NCBI GenBank assembly: GCA_023422555.1
Contig: JAFAGQ010000266.1
Coordinates: forward strand, 1 to 5,420
Direction of reading: 5' to 3'
Source of the DNA: Pseudomonadota bacterium
GTDB taxonomy: Bacteria > Pseudomonadota > Gammaproteobacteria > Burkholderiales > Burkholderiaceae_B
Length of the DNA stretch: 5,420 nucleotides
The position numbers and the translations under genes are program-made. This document shows, piece by piece, positions 1 through 5,420 of the stretch. Below the pieces are notes generated by a model that saw only the letters and a program-made list of their open reading frames with translations, did no database searches and was not told where the DNA came from. Position 1 is the stretch's first letter; each line of letters starts with the position of its first letter.

Positions 1-1111
1 ATAGCGGGACACTGTACAGCCCGGCCGACATGCTGAGCAGAAAAAGGCCGGCGATCAGCTTCCAGTTGGAAGCCATGGTCACAAATTCATGCAGACTGAG
101 CAGATGGCTGGAATTGAGGTCGTCGGTGGAAAAATACAGACCAATGGAAAATATCGTCATCCCGGCAGCGCCTATCGGTACCAGTTTCAGAACATTCAGG
201 CCTTTTTTTCCGATCCAGCCGCAAAGAACCGAACCAAATCCGACGCCTATCGAAAAGACCCCAAGCAGCAACGTCGCCACCTGTTCGTCGCCGCGCAGAA
301 TTTCCTTGGCGAAAACAGGGAAAATTGCCAGATAGACAGCACCAAAGAACCACATCCAGCTGATCAGCAGAATACTTTTGAACACATGCAGATCGTGGAA
401 GGCATATTTCAGATTTTCTATCGTGCCACCAATGGGATTCCAGTCCAGCTGCAAATCCGGAGAGGAGGTACTTGTGGGGGGAACCAGTGCTGAAAACAGC
501 CGGCCGGCCAGAGCAATGGCGATACAGGAGACAGCGACATAGTGGTATCCGATGCCTTCAATGCCCGCCATGAAGCCGCCCACCATATTGCCCAGCAGGA
601 TCGCAACAAACGTACCCATTTCTACCCAGCCATTGCCGCTGACCAGGGCTGTACCCTGGTAAACCTGAGGCAGGTAGGCAAATTTGACGGGGCCGAATAC
701 CGTTGAATGTACTCCCATCAGCAGGACACAGAGAAGCAGGATGAATACCTGCTGATAGATCAGGCCGATAGCGGCCAGCGCCATGATGCCGATCTCTGCG
801 GTCTTGATCCAGCGCATGAAACGCGCCTTTTCAAATTTATCCGACATCTGTCCACTGACTGCGGAAAGAAGCAGGAAGGGAATAATGAACATGCCGTTGA
901 TGACCACACCTGCCATTTCCGGTGGCAGCCAGCTGACCGAAAGATGATAGGTGAGCATGATGGTCACGGCGAATTTGAACAGATTGTCATTCGCCGCACC
1001 CGAGACCTGAGTCCAGAAGTAGGGGGCGAAACGACGCTGAAACATGATGTGCGGGCCGGGTTCGGGCGCAGAACCGTGATTTTCAGGTTGCGGGGCAGAT
1101 GGATTCGTCAT
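1..1111 (-). CDS. LplT-type MFS lysophospholipid transporter, 3' end cut off by window edge
   Basis: A continuous minus-strand frame runs from an ATG at 1111 to the window edge without a stop, giving 370 residues with many hydrophobic segments. It matches the LplT/Aas-associated branch of the major facilitator superfamily, which flips lysophospholipids across the inner membrane for re-acylation. Visible signatures are RRFAPYFWTQ then NDNLFK (residues 26-46), a motif-A loop GQMSDKFEKAR (87-97), FGPVKFAYLPQ (139-149) and GNGWVEMGTF (159-168). E. coli LplT is about 400 residues, so at least the last helices are missing; many proteobacterial relatives continue into a PlsC acyltransferase domain, which cannot be judged here. 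The first 22 residues are Pro/Ser-rich and unlike a helix, and no clear ribosome binding site precedes 1111. Met23 (start at 1045) is therefore a possible alternative start. The gene is divergent from the RNase gene. Family assignment is confident; substrate is inferred. Confidence 0.86.
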   Translation of the reverse strand, partial: MTNPSAPQPENHGSAPEPGPHIMFQRRFAPYFWTQVSGAANDNLFKFAVTIMLTYHLSVSWLPPEMAGVVINGMFIIPFLLLSAVSGQMSDKFEKARFMRWIKTAEIGIMALAAIGLIYQQVFILLLCVLLMGVHSTVFGPVKFAYLPQVYQGTALVSGNGWVEMGTFVAILLGNMVGGFMAGIEGIGYHYVAVSCIAIALAGRLFSALVPPTSTSSPDLQLDWNPIGGTIENLKYAFHDLHVFKSILLISWMWFFGAVYLAIFPVFAKEILRGDEQVATLLLGVFSIGVGFGSVLCGWIGKKGLNVLKLVPIGAAGMTIFSIGLYFSTDDLNSSHLLSLHEFVTMASNWKLIAGLFLLSMSAGLYSVPL

Positions 1112-1299
1112 GAAGATCTTTGTTACGGCAAGACACAATGCTCGTGGAATTACAGACGCAACATTAAACCAAATTGCAGCATCGCGGTTAAGGAATTTGG
1201 GTTTGATCAAAATGTATCCATTCGTCTGTCAGATTTTCGTCATTCTGTCAACGCAATCGGCTACACTCTCTGCACCGAAAACACTTTCGCGGATGAAAT
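1112..1299. promoter_or_regulatory. Divergent intergenic region, presumed promoters for both sides
   Basis: This 188-base AT-richer gap separates two divergent starts (1111 minus, 1300 plus), so it should hold both promoters. On the plus strand TACACT at 1262-1267 resembles a -10 box but lacks a good -35 partner. On the minus strand a perfect TTGACA (1251 down to 1246) has no -10 box at the usual 16-18 base spacing. I see no strong operator palindrome. The regulatory role follows from position; the individual boxes are weak. Confidence 0.4.
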
Positions 1300-1803
1300 A
1301 TGCGTCGGTCAGTTTCAGCAATTATTCTTGCCATTTGTGCGCCAGCCTATGCAATGGGCTGGGCTCAACCCGCATCTGCGCCTTCCGGTTCGTCCGGCGC
1401 GCTGCAACGAGGTCAGGATCGCTGTGAAGTCGTACTGGACAGTTTCAACAAGCAGAAGCTGGGCGGACAGATTGATACGGCACAGTTGTCAGATATTTTG
1501 CGCTCGCTTGCTGCGCGTCATCAGTTACCTTCCACGTTTGTGACCAAACGTCAGGCTCGCGAGGCTGGCTGGTCGCCCGGCAGATATTTCTCAGACTTTC
1601 CGGCGCTGCGCGGAAAATCGATTGGCGGTGATCACTTTGGAAACTATGAACGTCGACTGCCTAACGGACAATGGAAGGAAGCGGATCTGGATTACCGGGG
1701 GAAAAAGCGCAACGCCAAACGCCTGATTTTCGGCCAGTCCGGACAGCAGTATGTGACCGTCGATCATTATGAGACTTTTCACAAGGTGCCCGCATGTCAA
1801 TGA
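1300..1803 (+). CDS. Secreted barnase-type guanyl-specific ribonuclease
   Basis: This 167-residue protein is an exported microbial ribonuclease of the barnase (N1/T1) family, which cleaves single-stranded RNA after guanine. Residues 1-18 form a Sec signal peptide: MRR, a hydrophobic stretch, then a likely cleavage after AYA (16-18). The catalytic domain covers about residues 75-163. By eye alignment to Bacillus barnase, VTK (81-83) carries the Lys27 equivalent, KEADLDY (126-132) the general base Glu73 as E127, KRNAKR (136-141) Arg83 and Arg87 as R137 and R141, and DHYETF (155-160) the acid His102 as H156. The GKSIGGD segment (105-111) is also conserved. The enzyme should therefore be active. 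Two cysteines, C42 and C166, remain after signal removal and could pair; classic barnase has none. An in-frame TGA at 1294-1296 makes 1300 the first possible ATG; GGA at 1291-1293 is a weak ribosome binding site. The barstar gene overlaps its end. Confidence 0.93.
   Translation: MRRSVSAIILAICAPAYAMGWAQPASAPSGSSGALQRGQDRCEVVLDSFNKQKLGGQIDTAQLSDILRSLAARHQLPSTFVTKRQAREAGWSPGRYFSDFPALRGKSIGGDHFGNYERRLPNGQWKEADLDYRGKKRNAKRLIFGQSGQQYVTVDHYETFHKVPACQ
1783..1788 (+). promoter_or_regulatory. Ribosome binding site for the barstar gene, inside the RNase gene
   Basis: AAGGTG lies five bases before the ATG at 1794, within the last codons of the RNase gene, and favours 1794 over other starts. A second in-frame ATG at 1800 overlaps the RNase stop as ATGA. 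A third at 1824 is preceded by AGGAG at 1818-1822, but only one base separates them, which is too close for normal use. Confidence 0.6.
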
Positions 1804-2123
1804 GAACTTTCAAGCGCAGGAGAATGAGAACGGTGCGGCTTTCTGCGCCTGCCGTCAAAACCTGCGAGCTCACGCATATCCACAGTATTGATGACGTCTA
1901 TGATCAGTTGCAGGTTGCCCTGCATTTGCCGCAATATTTCGGTCGCAATCTTGATGCGCTCTACGACAGTCTGAGCAACGATGTCAAAGGGCCTTATCGC
2001 ATTATCTGGCAAGGCCATGCACGCAGCGCGGTGGAGCTGGGTGAGCTGTATTACGAAGGGCTGCTGGATATTTTTCGCGCCGTGGCGGCAGAACGGGACG
2101 ATGTGCAGATTGAGCTGGAGTAG
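1794..2123 (+). CDS. Barstar-type ribonuclease inhibitor
   Basis: This 109-residue protein is a barstar-family inhibitor that binds the active site of barnase in the cytoplasm. It has no signal peptide. The core motif LPQYFGRNLDALYDSL (residues 45-60) matches the inhibitory helix of barstar. D54 and D58 correspond to Asp35 and Asp39, the main contacts, and Y48 to Tyr29; Trp38 is replaced by Y57. In the C-terminal helix FRAVAAE (94-100), the Glu76 equivalent is A96, so one known contact is missing. The end, DDVQIELE, fits the final strand. Classic barstar is about 90 residues; the extra 10 or so here are a basic N-terminus (FKRRR) that would vanish if translation began at 1824. The gene overlaps the RNase gene by 10 bases (4 if the start is 1800), implying translational coupling so that inhibitor is made whenever enzyme is made. 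Identification is firm; the exact start is not. Confidence 0.92.
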   Translation: MSMRTFKRRRMRTVRLSAPAVKTCELTHIHSIDDVYDQLQVALHLPQYFGRNLDALYDSLSNDVKGPYRIIWQGHARSAVELGELYYEGLLDIFRAVAAERDDVQIELE

Positions 2124-2126
2124 CGA

Positions 2127-2153
2127 TTGCGGCGCCAGGCTTGACCGCAAGCC
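2127..2153 (+). other. Small alternative hairpins just after the barstar gene
   Basis: GGCTTG (2138-2143) and CAAGCC (2148-2153) form a perfect 6-pair stem with an ACCG loop. TTGCGG (2127-2132) and CCGCAA (2145-2150) form a competing stem. Neither is followed by a T run on the plus strand, so this is not a standard intrinsic terminator; it could protect or end the barstar message. The role is uncertain and the structures are short enough to arise by chance. Confidence 0.3.
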
Positions 2154-2172
2154 CACCACCTGATCTTCATAC

Positions 2173-2206
2173 AAAAAAACGGCCTGTCAGATTTCCGACA
2201 GGCCGT
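2173..2206 (-). terminator. sstT: Rho-independent terminator of sstT
   Basis: A perfect 10-pair stem, ACGGCCTGTC (2179-2188) with GACAGGCCGT (2197-2206), has an 8-base loop. Read on the minus strand it is followed by a run of seven T (2179 down to 2173, the first within the stem). It begins 52 bases beyond the sstT stop. The plus-strand side is followed by ATTGCATT, not a T run, so it should mainly act on sstT and block read-through into the barstar gene antisense strand. Confidence 0.92.
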
Positions 2207-2258
2207 ATTGCATTAATCAATGACGCCCGGTGAGATCATCGGGGCCTGGACTGAGTGA

Positions 2259-3497
2259 CTAAATAGCGGCGTCACTTCTGGTTGCGGCCGGTGATTGCAT
2301 CGCCTTGTCGGCTGCAGCAGTAAACAGCACATCCGTTGAAGAGTTGAGTGCGGTTTCGGCAGAATCCTGTATCACACTGATAATAAAGCCAACTGTGATG
2401 ACCTGTGCAGACAGATCATTGCTGATGCCAAACAGGCTGCATGCCATGGGGATCAGCAGAAGCGAGCCGCCGGGAACGCCCGATGCACCGCAAGCACCAA
2501 TAGTGGCAAGCAGACTCAGCAAAAGCGCGGTGGGTATGTCAACCGTGATATTCAGCGTATGGACCGCAGCCAGTGTCAGCACCGAAATGGTAACCGCAGC
2601 GCCCGCCATATTGATCGTGGCACCCAATGGAATGGATACAGAGTAGGTGTCTTCATGCAGTCCCAGTTTTTTGCATAACAGCAGATTGACGGGGATATTG
2701 GCTGCAGAACTGCGGGTGAAGAAAGCTGTTACGCCACTTTCGGCCAGGCACTGAAATACCAGAGGATAGGGATTGCGGCGAATCTTGGCAAAGACAATCA
2801 GCGGATTGACAACCAGTGCAACAAACAGCATGCAACCGACCAGAACCAGCAGCAGACGGCCGTAAGCCAGCAATTCCTGTAGACCAGTAGTGGCGACCGT
2901 GACGGCAATCAGACTGAAAATACCCAGAGGCGCCAGGCGGATTACCCAGCGAACAACATTGGTGACGGCATCGGCAGCATCGCTCAGCAATGTCTTTGTA
3001 TTGGCGCCGGTATGACGCAAGGCAATCCCGAGCAGAATGGCCCAGCACAGAATACCGATGTAATTGGCATTCAACAGGGCGTTGACGGGATTGTCGATCA
3101 GGTTCAGAACCAGCGCACGCAGCACTTCGGCAATACCCGAGGGTGCAGATTGCGTCACCTGGCTGCTTACCAGCGTTAATGTGGTCGGGAAGGCAAAGCT
3201 GGCAAGCACCGCGACCAGGGCTGCTGAAAAAGTACCCAGAACGTAAAGAAAGAGAATCGGTTTGATATAGACTTCGGTACCCGATTGGTGCTGGGCGATG
3301 GCAGCCATGACCAGTACAAAAACCAGAACCGGCGCCACGGCTTTGAGCGCGCCGGTGAAGAAGGTACCGATAATGTCACTTGATTGGGCAGCCTGAGGAA
3401 AGAAATATCCGAAAAGAATACCGAGAATCAGACCGATAATGATCTGACGGACCAGATTTCCGCGGGCGATGCCCGAGAATATGTGCTGCAAAGACAT
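2259..3497 (-). CDS. sstT: Sodium-coupled serine/threonine symporter SstT
   Basis: This 412-residue inner-membrane protein imports serine and threonine with sodium ions; E. coli SstT is 414 residues. It belongs to the dicarboxylate/amino acid:cation symporter family. Family signatures are in order: the first re-entrant hairpin TRSSAANIPVN (261-271), the unwound helix motif SIPLGATINMAGA (288-300), the second hairpin GASGVPGGSLLLIP (337-350) and the last-helix motif QDSAETALNSSTD (377-389) that shapes substrate and sodium sites. About eight hydrophobic helices precede or surround these. The start at 3497 matches the E. coli N-terminus in length, with GGAA (3507 down to 3504) six bases upstream as a modest ribosome binding site. 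It stands alone: its terminator is at 2173-2206, and the upstream tctA gene has its own terminator. The 250-base region before it holds several inverted repeats that may regulate it. Confidence 0.96.
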   Translation of the reverse strand: MSLQHIFSGIARGNLVRQIIIGLILGILFGYFFPQAAQSSDIIGTFFTGALKAVAPVLVFVLVMAAIAQHQSGTEVYIKPILFLYVLGTFSAALVAVLASFAFPTTLTLVSSQVTQSAPSGIAEVLRALVLNLIDNPVNALLNANYIGILCWAILLGIALRHTGANTKTLLSDAADAVTNVVRWVIRLAPLGIFSLIAVTVATTGLQELLAYGRLLLVLVGCMLFVALVVNPLIVFAKIRRNPYPLVFQCLAESGVTAFFTRSSAANIPVNLLLCKKLGLHEDTYSVSIPLGATINMAGAAVTISVLTLAAVHTLNITVDIPTALLLSLLATIGACGASGVPGGSLLLIPMACSLFGISNDLSAQVITVGFIISVIQDSAETALNSSTDVLFTAAADKAMQSPAATRSDAAI

Positions 3498-3518
3498 AAA
3501 TTATTCCAAAAAACTTCA

Positions 3519-3610
3519 TTTCCCGCAGCGGGTTCAGAGGCTAAACGTTCCCAGTTCAATAACAGGGGTGTGAATAACAAAAGCCAGGCACGGGGCTGGC
3601 TCGCGGGAAA
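3519..3610 (-). promoter_or_regulatory. Candidate structured leader of sstT
   Basis: Read in the sstT direction, TTTCCCGC (3610 down to 3603) can pair over eight bases with GCGGGAAA (3526 down to 3519). The second segment can instead form a local hairpin, CCCG-CTG-CGGG (3532 down to 3522). Between them lies a 6-pair stem, AGCCAG with CTGGCT (3601 down to 3582), followed by TTTTGTTATT, which resembles a weak intrinsic terminator. The downstream segment sits 10 bases before the ribosome binding site. Mutually exclusive pairings plus a terminator-like stem resemble an attenuator, but no known riboswitch class is recognised, and the transcription start is unknown. Confidence 0.35.
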
Positions 3611-3638
3611 TTAGGGGTCAAAAAACAATCACAATTAC

Positions 3639-3688
3639 CTAACATGCCGTTTCCGGGTATCCCGGCTACCGGCAGAGCGACATGTTAG
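3639..3688. repeat. Nested inverted repeat upstream of sstT
   Basis: Outer arms CTAACATG (3639-3646) and CATGTTAG (3681-3688) are perfect complements 34 bases apart. Inside, CCG (3647-3649) can pair with CGG (3670-3672), and CCGGG (3653-3657) pairs with CCCGG (3661-3665) across a TAT loop. The whole could fold as one interrupted hairpin in DNA or RNA, about 140 bases before the sstT start. It could be an operator or the top of the sstT leader; it has no T run after it and is not a terminator. Confidence 0.5.
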
Positions 3689-3749
3689 CGAATTTTCAAC
3701 GTAACCGGGTTTAAATTCCTTGATCTTGCTGAAAGATGCCCTAAACGTG

Positions 3750-3784
3750 AAAAACCCGCCGCATGCCATGAGCATGGGGCGGGT
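3750..3784 (-). terminator. Rho-independent terminator of tctA
   Basis: ACCCGCC (3754-3760) pairs with GGCGGGT (3778-3784), and CATGC (3762-3766) pairs with GCATG (3772-3776) inside it, separated by one mismatch; the loop is five bases. On the minus strand the stem runs into five T (3754 down to 3750, the first within the stem). It starts 41 bases beyond the tctA stop, so it separates the tct operon from sstT. Confidence 0.88.
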
Positions 3785-3825
3785 CGACAGCAAGCGCTGT
3801 TACTGACAGATCAGCGGGTTGCCAA

Positions 3826-5331
3826 TCAATCCTCTTCGACGAACGTTTCTTCGCGTTTTTTGCGAATCGAAGGCAGAGCCACCAGAATCACGAGCGCCAG
3901 AGCCAGAACCAGCAGGGACAGAGACAATGGTCGCGTCACGAACGTTGTGAAATCACCGCGGGACAGCAACAGTGCACGACGGAAGTTCTCTTCCATCATT
4001 GGGCCCAGAACCAGACCCAGCAGGAGGGGAGCTCCTTCGCACTTCAGTTTGCTCCAGATATAACCGATGATACCGAAGATTGCCATAATGTAAATATCGA
4101 ATACATTGTAGTTCAGCGAGTAGACACCCACGGTACAAAACAGCACGATGGCAGGGAACAGTACGCGGTAAGGCACTTTCAGCAGCTTGACCCACAGGCC
4201 GATCAGCGGCAGGTTCAGGATCACCAGCATCACGTTACCAATCCACATTGATGCAATCAGGCCCCAGAACAATTCAGGGTGACTGCTCATGACCTGAGGA
4301 CCAGGCTGGATGTTGTGAATCGTCATGGCGCCAACCATCAGGGCCATCACAGCATTACCAGGAATACCCAGTGTCAGCAGCGGGATGAATGACGTCTGTG
4401 CAGCGGCGTTATTGGCCGATTCAGGACCTGCCAGACCGGCAGGATGACCGCGACCAAAGCGTTCCGGATTCTTCGAGATTTTTTTCTCAAGCGTGTAAGA
4501 CGCAAAAGAAGACAGCACCGCACCACCACCGGGCAGAATACCCAGCGCAGAACCCAGCAGCGTGCCACGAATACATGCCGGCGCAGCTTCTTTGAATTCC
4601 TGCTTATTGGGGTACAGGCTGCCGATCTTGTCGGTAATATCGACGCGGTTCTCTTTCTGTGCCAGATTGTTCATGATTTCGGCCAGACCGAAAACACCCA
4701 TGGCAACCACGGCAAAGTCAATGCCATCCTGGAGCTCAGGAATGCCGAAGTCAAAACGGGCGACACCAGAGTTCACGTCGGTACCAACCATACCCAGCAG
4801 CAGGCCCAGCAGAATCATACAAATGGCTTTGGGCAGGGAACCTGAGGCCAGCACAACCGCACCCACCAGACCGAGCACCATTAACGAGAAATACTCGGCC
4901 GGTCCGAACTTGAAGGCGACCTCGGCAAGTGGCGGCGCAAAGGCAGCCAGCAGAATGGTTGCGAAGCAGCCAGCGAAGAACGAACCCAGCGCGGCAATAG
5001 CCAGTGCCGCACCTGCCCGACCATTTTTGGCCATCTGGTGCCCATCGAGCACCGTCACCACCGCCGATGTTTCGCCCGGCAAGGCCACAAGAATCGCAGT
5101 TGTCGAGCCACCGTACTGGGCGCCGTAATAAATACCGGCAAGCATGATCAGTCCGGCCGTGGGTGGCAGGATATAAGTGAGAGGCAGCAGCATGGCGATA
5201 GTAGGGACAGGGCCAATACCAGGCAGCACGCCAATCAGGGTTCCAAGAATACATCCGAGCAGCGCATACAACAGGTTCTCTGGTGTAAACGCTACCGAAA
5301 ATCCAAGCATCAAATGTTCAAATAATTCCAT
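3826..5331 (-). CDS. tctA: Tripartite tricarboxylate transporter large membrane subunit, TctA family
   Basis: This 501-residue protein is the large, roughly 12-helix permease of a TctABC secondary transporter, which takes up carboxylates delivered by a periplasmic binding protein and is driven by an ion gradient. The length is typical of the family. Signatures include GVLPGIGPVPT (34-44), YYGAQYGGSTTAILVALPGE (68-87), GILPGGGAVLSS (264-275), AGPESANNAAAQ (301-312) and LLTLGIPGNAVMAL (318-331). The paired LPG motifs near residues 36 and 266 reflect the internal duplication of the family. The C-terminus is charged (KKREE) and cytoplasmic in type. The start at 5331 is five bases after the stop of the preceding gene, with AAGGA at 5347-5343 as ribosome binding site at a slightly long 11-base spacing. 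The substrate cannot be told: citrate, tartrate and aromatic acids are all known for relatives. The symbol denotes the family, not a proven citrate carrier. Confidence 0.95.
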   Translation of the reverse strand: MELFEHLMLGFSVAFTPENLLYALLGCILGTLIGVLPGIGPVPTIAMLLPLTYILPPTAGLIMLAGIYYGAQYGGSTTAILVALPGETSAVVTVLDGHQMAKNGRAGAALAIAALGSFFAGCFATILLAAFAPPLAEVAFKFGPAEYFSLMVLGLVGAVVLASGSLPKAICMILLGLLLGMVGTDVNSGVARFDFGIPELQDGIDFAVVAMGVFGLAEIMNNLAQKENRVDITDKIGSLYPNKQEFKEAAPACIRGTLLGSALGILPGGGAVLSSFASYTLEKKISKNPERFGRGHPAGLAGPESANNAAAQTSFIPLLTLGIPGNAVMALMVGAMTIHNIQPGPQVMSSHPELFWGLIASMWIGNVMLVILNLPLIGLWVKLLKVPYRVLFPAIVLFCTVGVYSLNYNVFDIYIMAIFGIIGYIWSKLKCEGAPLLLGLVLGPMMEENFRRALLLSRGDFTTFVTRPLSLSLLVLALALVILVALPSIRKKREETFVEED

Positions 5332-5336
5332 GATAT

Positions 5337-5420
5337 TTATTTTCCTTTGATCCGGCGCACCAGCATGACAACTGCAATAACAATGCCTACAGGGATCAGA
5401 ATTTTGGCAAGCATGCTCCA
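5337..5420 (-). CDS. C-terminal end of a small membrane protein, probably TctB
   Basis: The window edge cuts this gene; only its last 27 codons are visible, ending in TAA at 5337-5339. They encode one hydrophobic helix (ILIPVGIVIAVVMLV) followed by a positive tail, RRIKGK, as expected for a last membrane segment ending in the cytoplasm. The tctA start is only five bases beyond, and the tctA ribosome binding site lies within its last codons, so both are in one operon. In tct operons the gene directly before tctA is usually tctB, the small four-helix subunit (DUF1468). The identification is from position and hydrophobicity; the fragment has no diagnostic motif. Confidence 0.6.
   Translation of the reverse strand, partial: WSMLAKILIPVGIVIAVVMLVRRIKGK

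Noticed and set aside
1246..1251. Perfect -35 box TTGACA on the minus strand before the LplT-like gene
   Set aside because: No -10-like hexamer lies 16-18 bases downstream; the nearest, GATACA, is 27 bases away, so it is not called as a promoter by itself.
707..1543. A 278-codon plus-strand open frame
   Set aside because: It runs antisense to the LplT-like gene and then through the RNase gene in another frame. The product is rich in His, Arg and Cys with no recognisable domain, while the overlapping frames encode clear families.
2173..2206. Bidirectional terminator serving the barstar gene as well
   Set aside because: The stem is symmetric, but on the plus strand it is followed by ATTGCATT, not a T run, so only the minus-strand role is supported.
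2653..3048. A 131-codon minus-strand open frame inside sstT
   Set aside because: It is a shifted frame within sstT, whose main frame is intact and conserved from start to stop, so there is no frameshift to explain.
3384..3614. A 76-codon plus-strand open frame across the sstT start and leader
   Set aside because: It has no recognisable product and no convincing ribosome binding site, and its 5' part is antisense to the conserved sstT N-terminus.
4562..5128. A 188-codon plus-strand open frame opposite tctA
   Set aside because: It is antisense to highly conserved tctA motifs, and its Ser/Ala/Pro-rich product is typical of a mirror frame of a membrane protein gene.

Overview
The window looks like ordinary chromosome from a Gram-negative bacterium, most likely a betaproteobacterium of the Burkholderiales (Alcaligenaceae-like). 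This rests on the tctA-type carboxylate transporter cluster, which that group carries in large numbers, on the LplT-like transporter, and on the compact coding style with moderate GC. The genus cannot be fixed from the sequence alone. No insertion sequence, CRISPR array, tRNA, rRNA or origin is visible.

Layout: bases 1-1111 (minus) hold the first 370 codons of an LplT-type lysophospholipid transporter of the major facilitator superfamily, cut by the window edge. After a 188-base divergent gap, 1300-1803 (plus) encodes a secreted barnase-type ribonuclease, and 1794-2123 (plus) its barstar-type inhibitor; the two genes overlap by 10 bases. A convergent gap (2124-2258) holds a strong minus-strand terminator. 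sstT, a sodium-coupled serine/threonine symporter, follows at 2259-3497 (minus). The 328-base gap 3498-3825 holds several nested inverted repeats upstream of sstT and the terminator of the next gene. tctA, the large membrane subunit of a tripartite tricarboxylate transporter, lies at 3826-5331 (minus). The last 27 codons of the gene before it, probably tctB, fill 5337-5420 (minus).

The genes form four separate units: the phospholipid transporter, the RNase/inhibitor pair, sstT alone, and the end of a tct operon. The RNase and inhibitor work together: the enzyme carries a Sec-type signal peptide, and the coupled inhibitor should protect the cytoplasm from enzyme that has not yet been exported. 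TctA and the preceding small membrane protein should form the membrane part of one importer; its substrate-binding protein (TctC) is not in the window. SstT and Tct both import small organic nutrients, but each has its own terminator.

I see no clearly new multi-gene system. The best leads are the barnase-barstar pair with its altered interface residues and possible disulfide, and the structured leader upstream of sstT.
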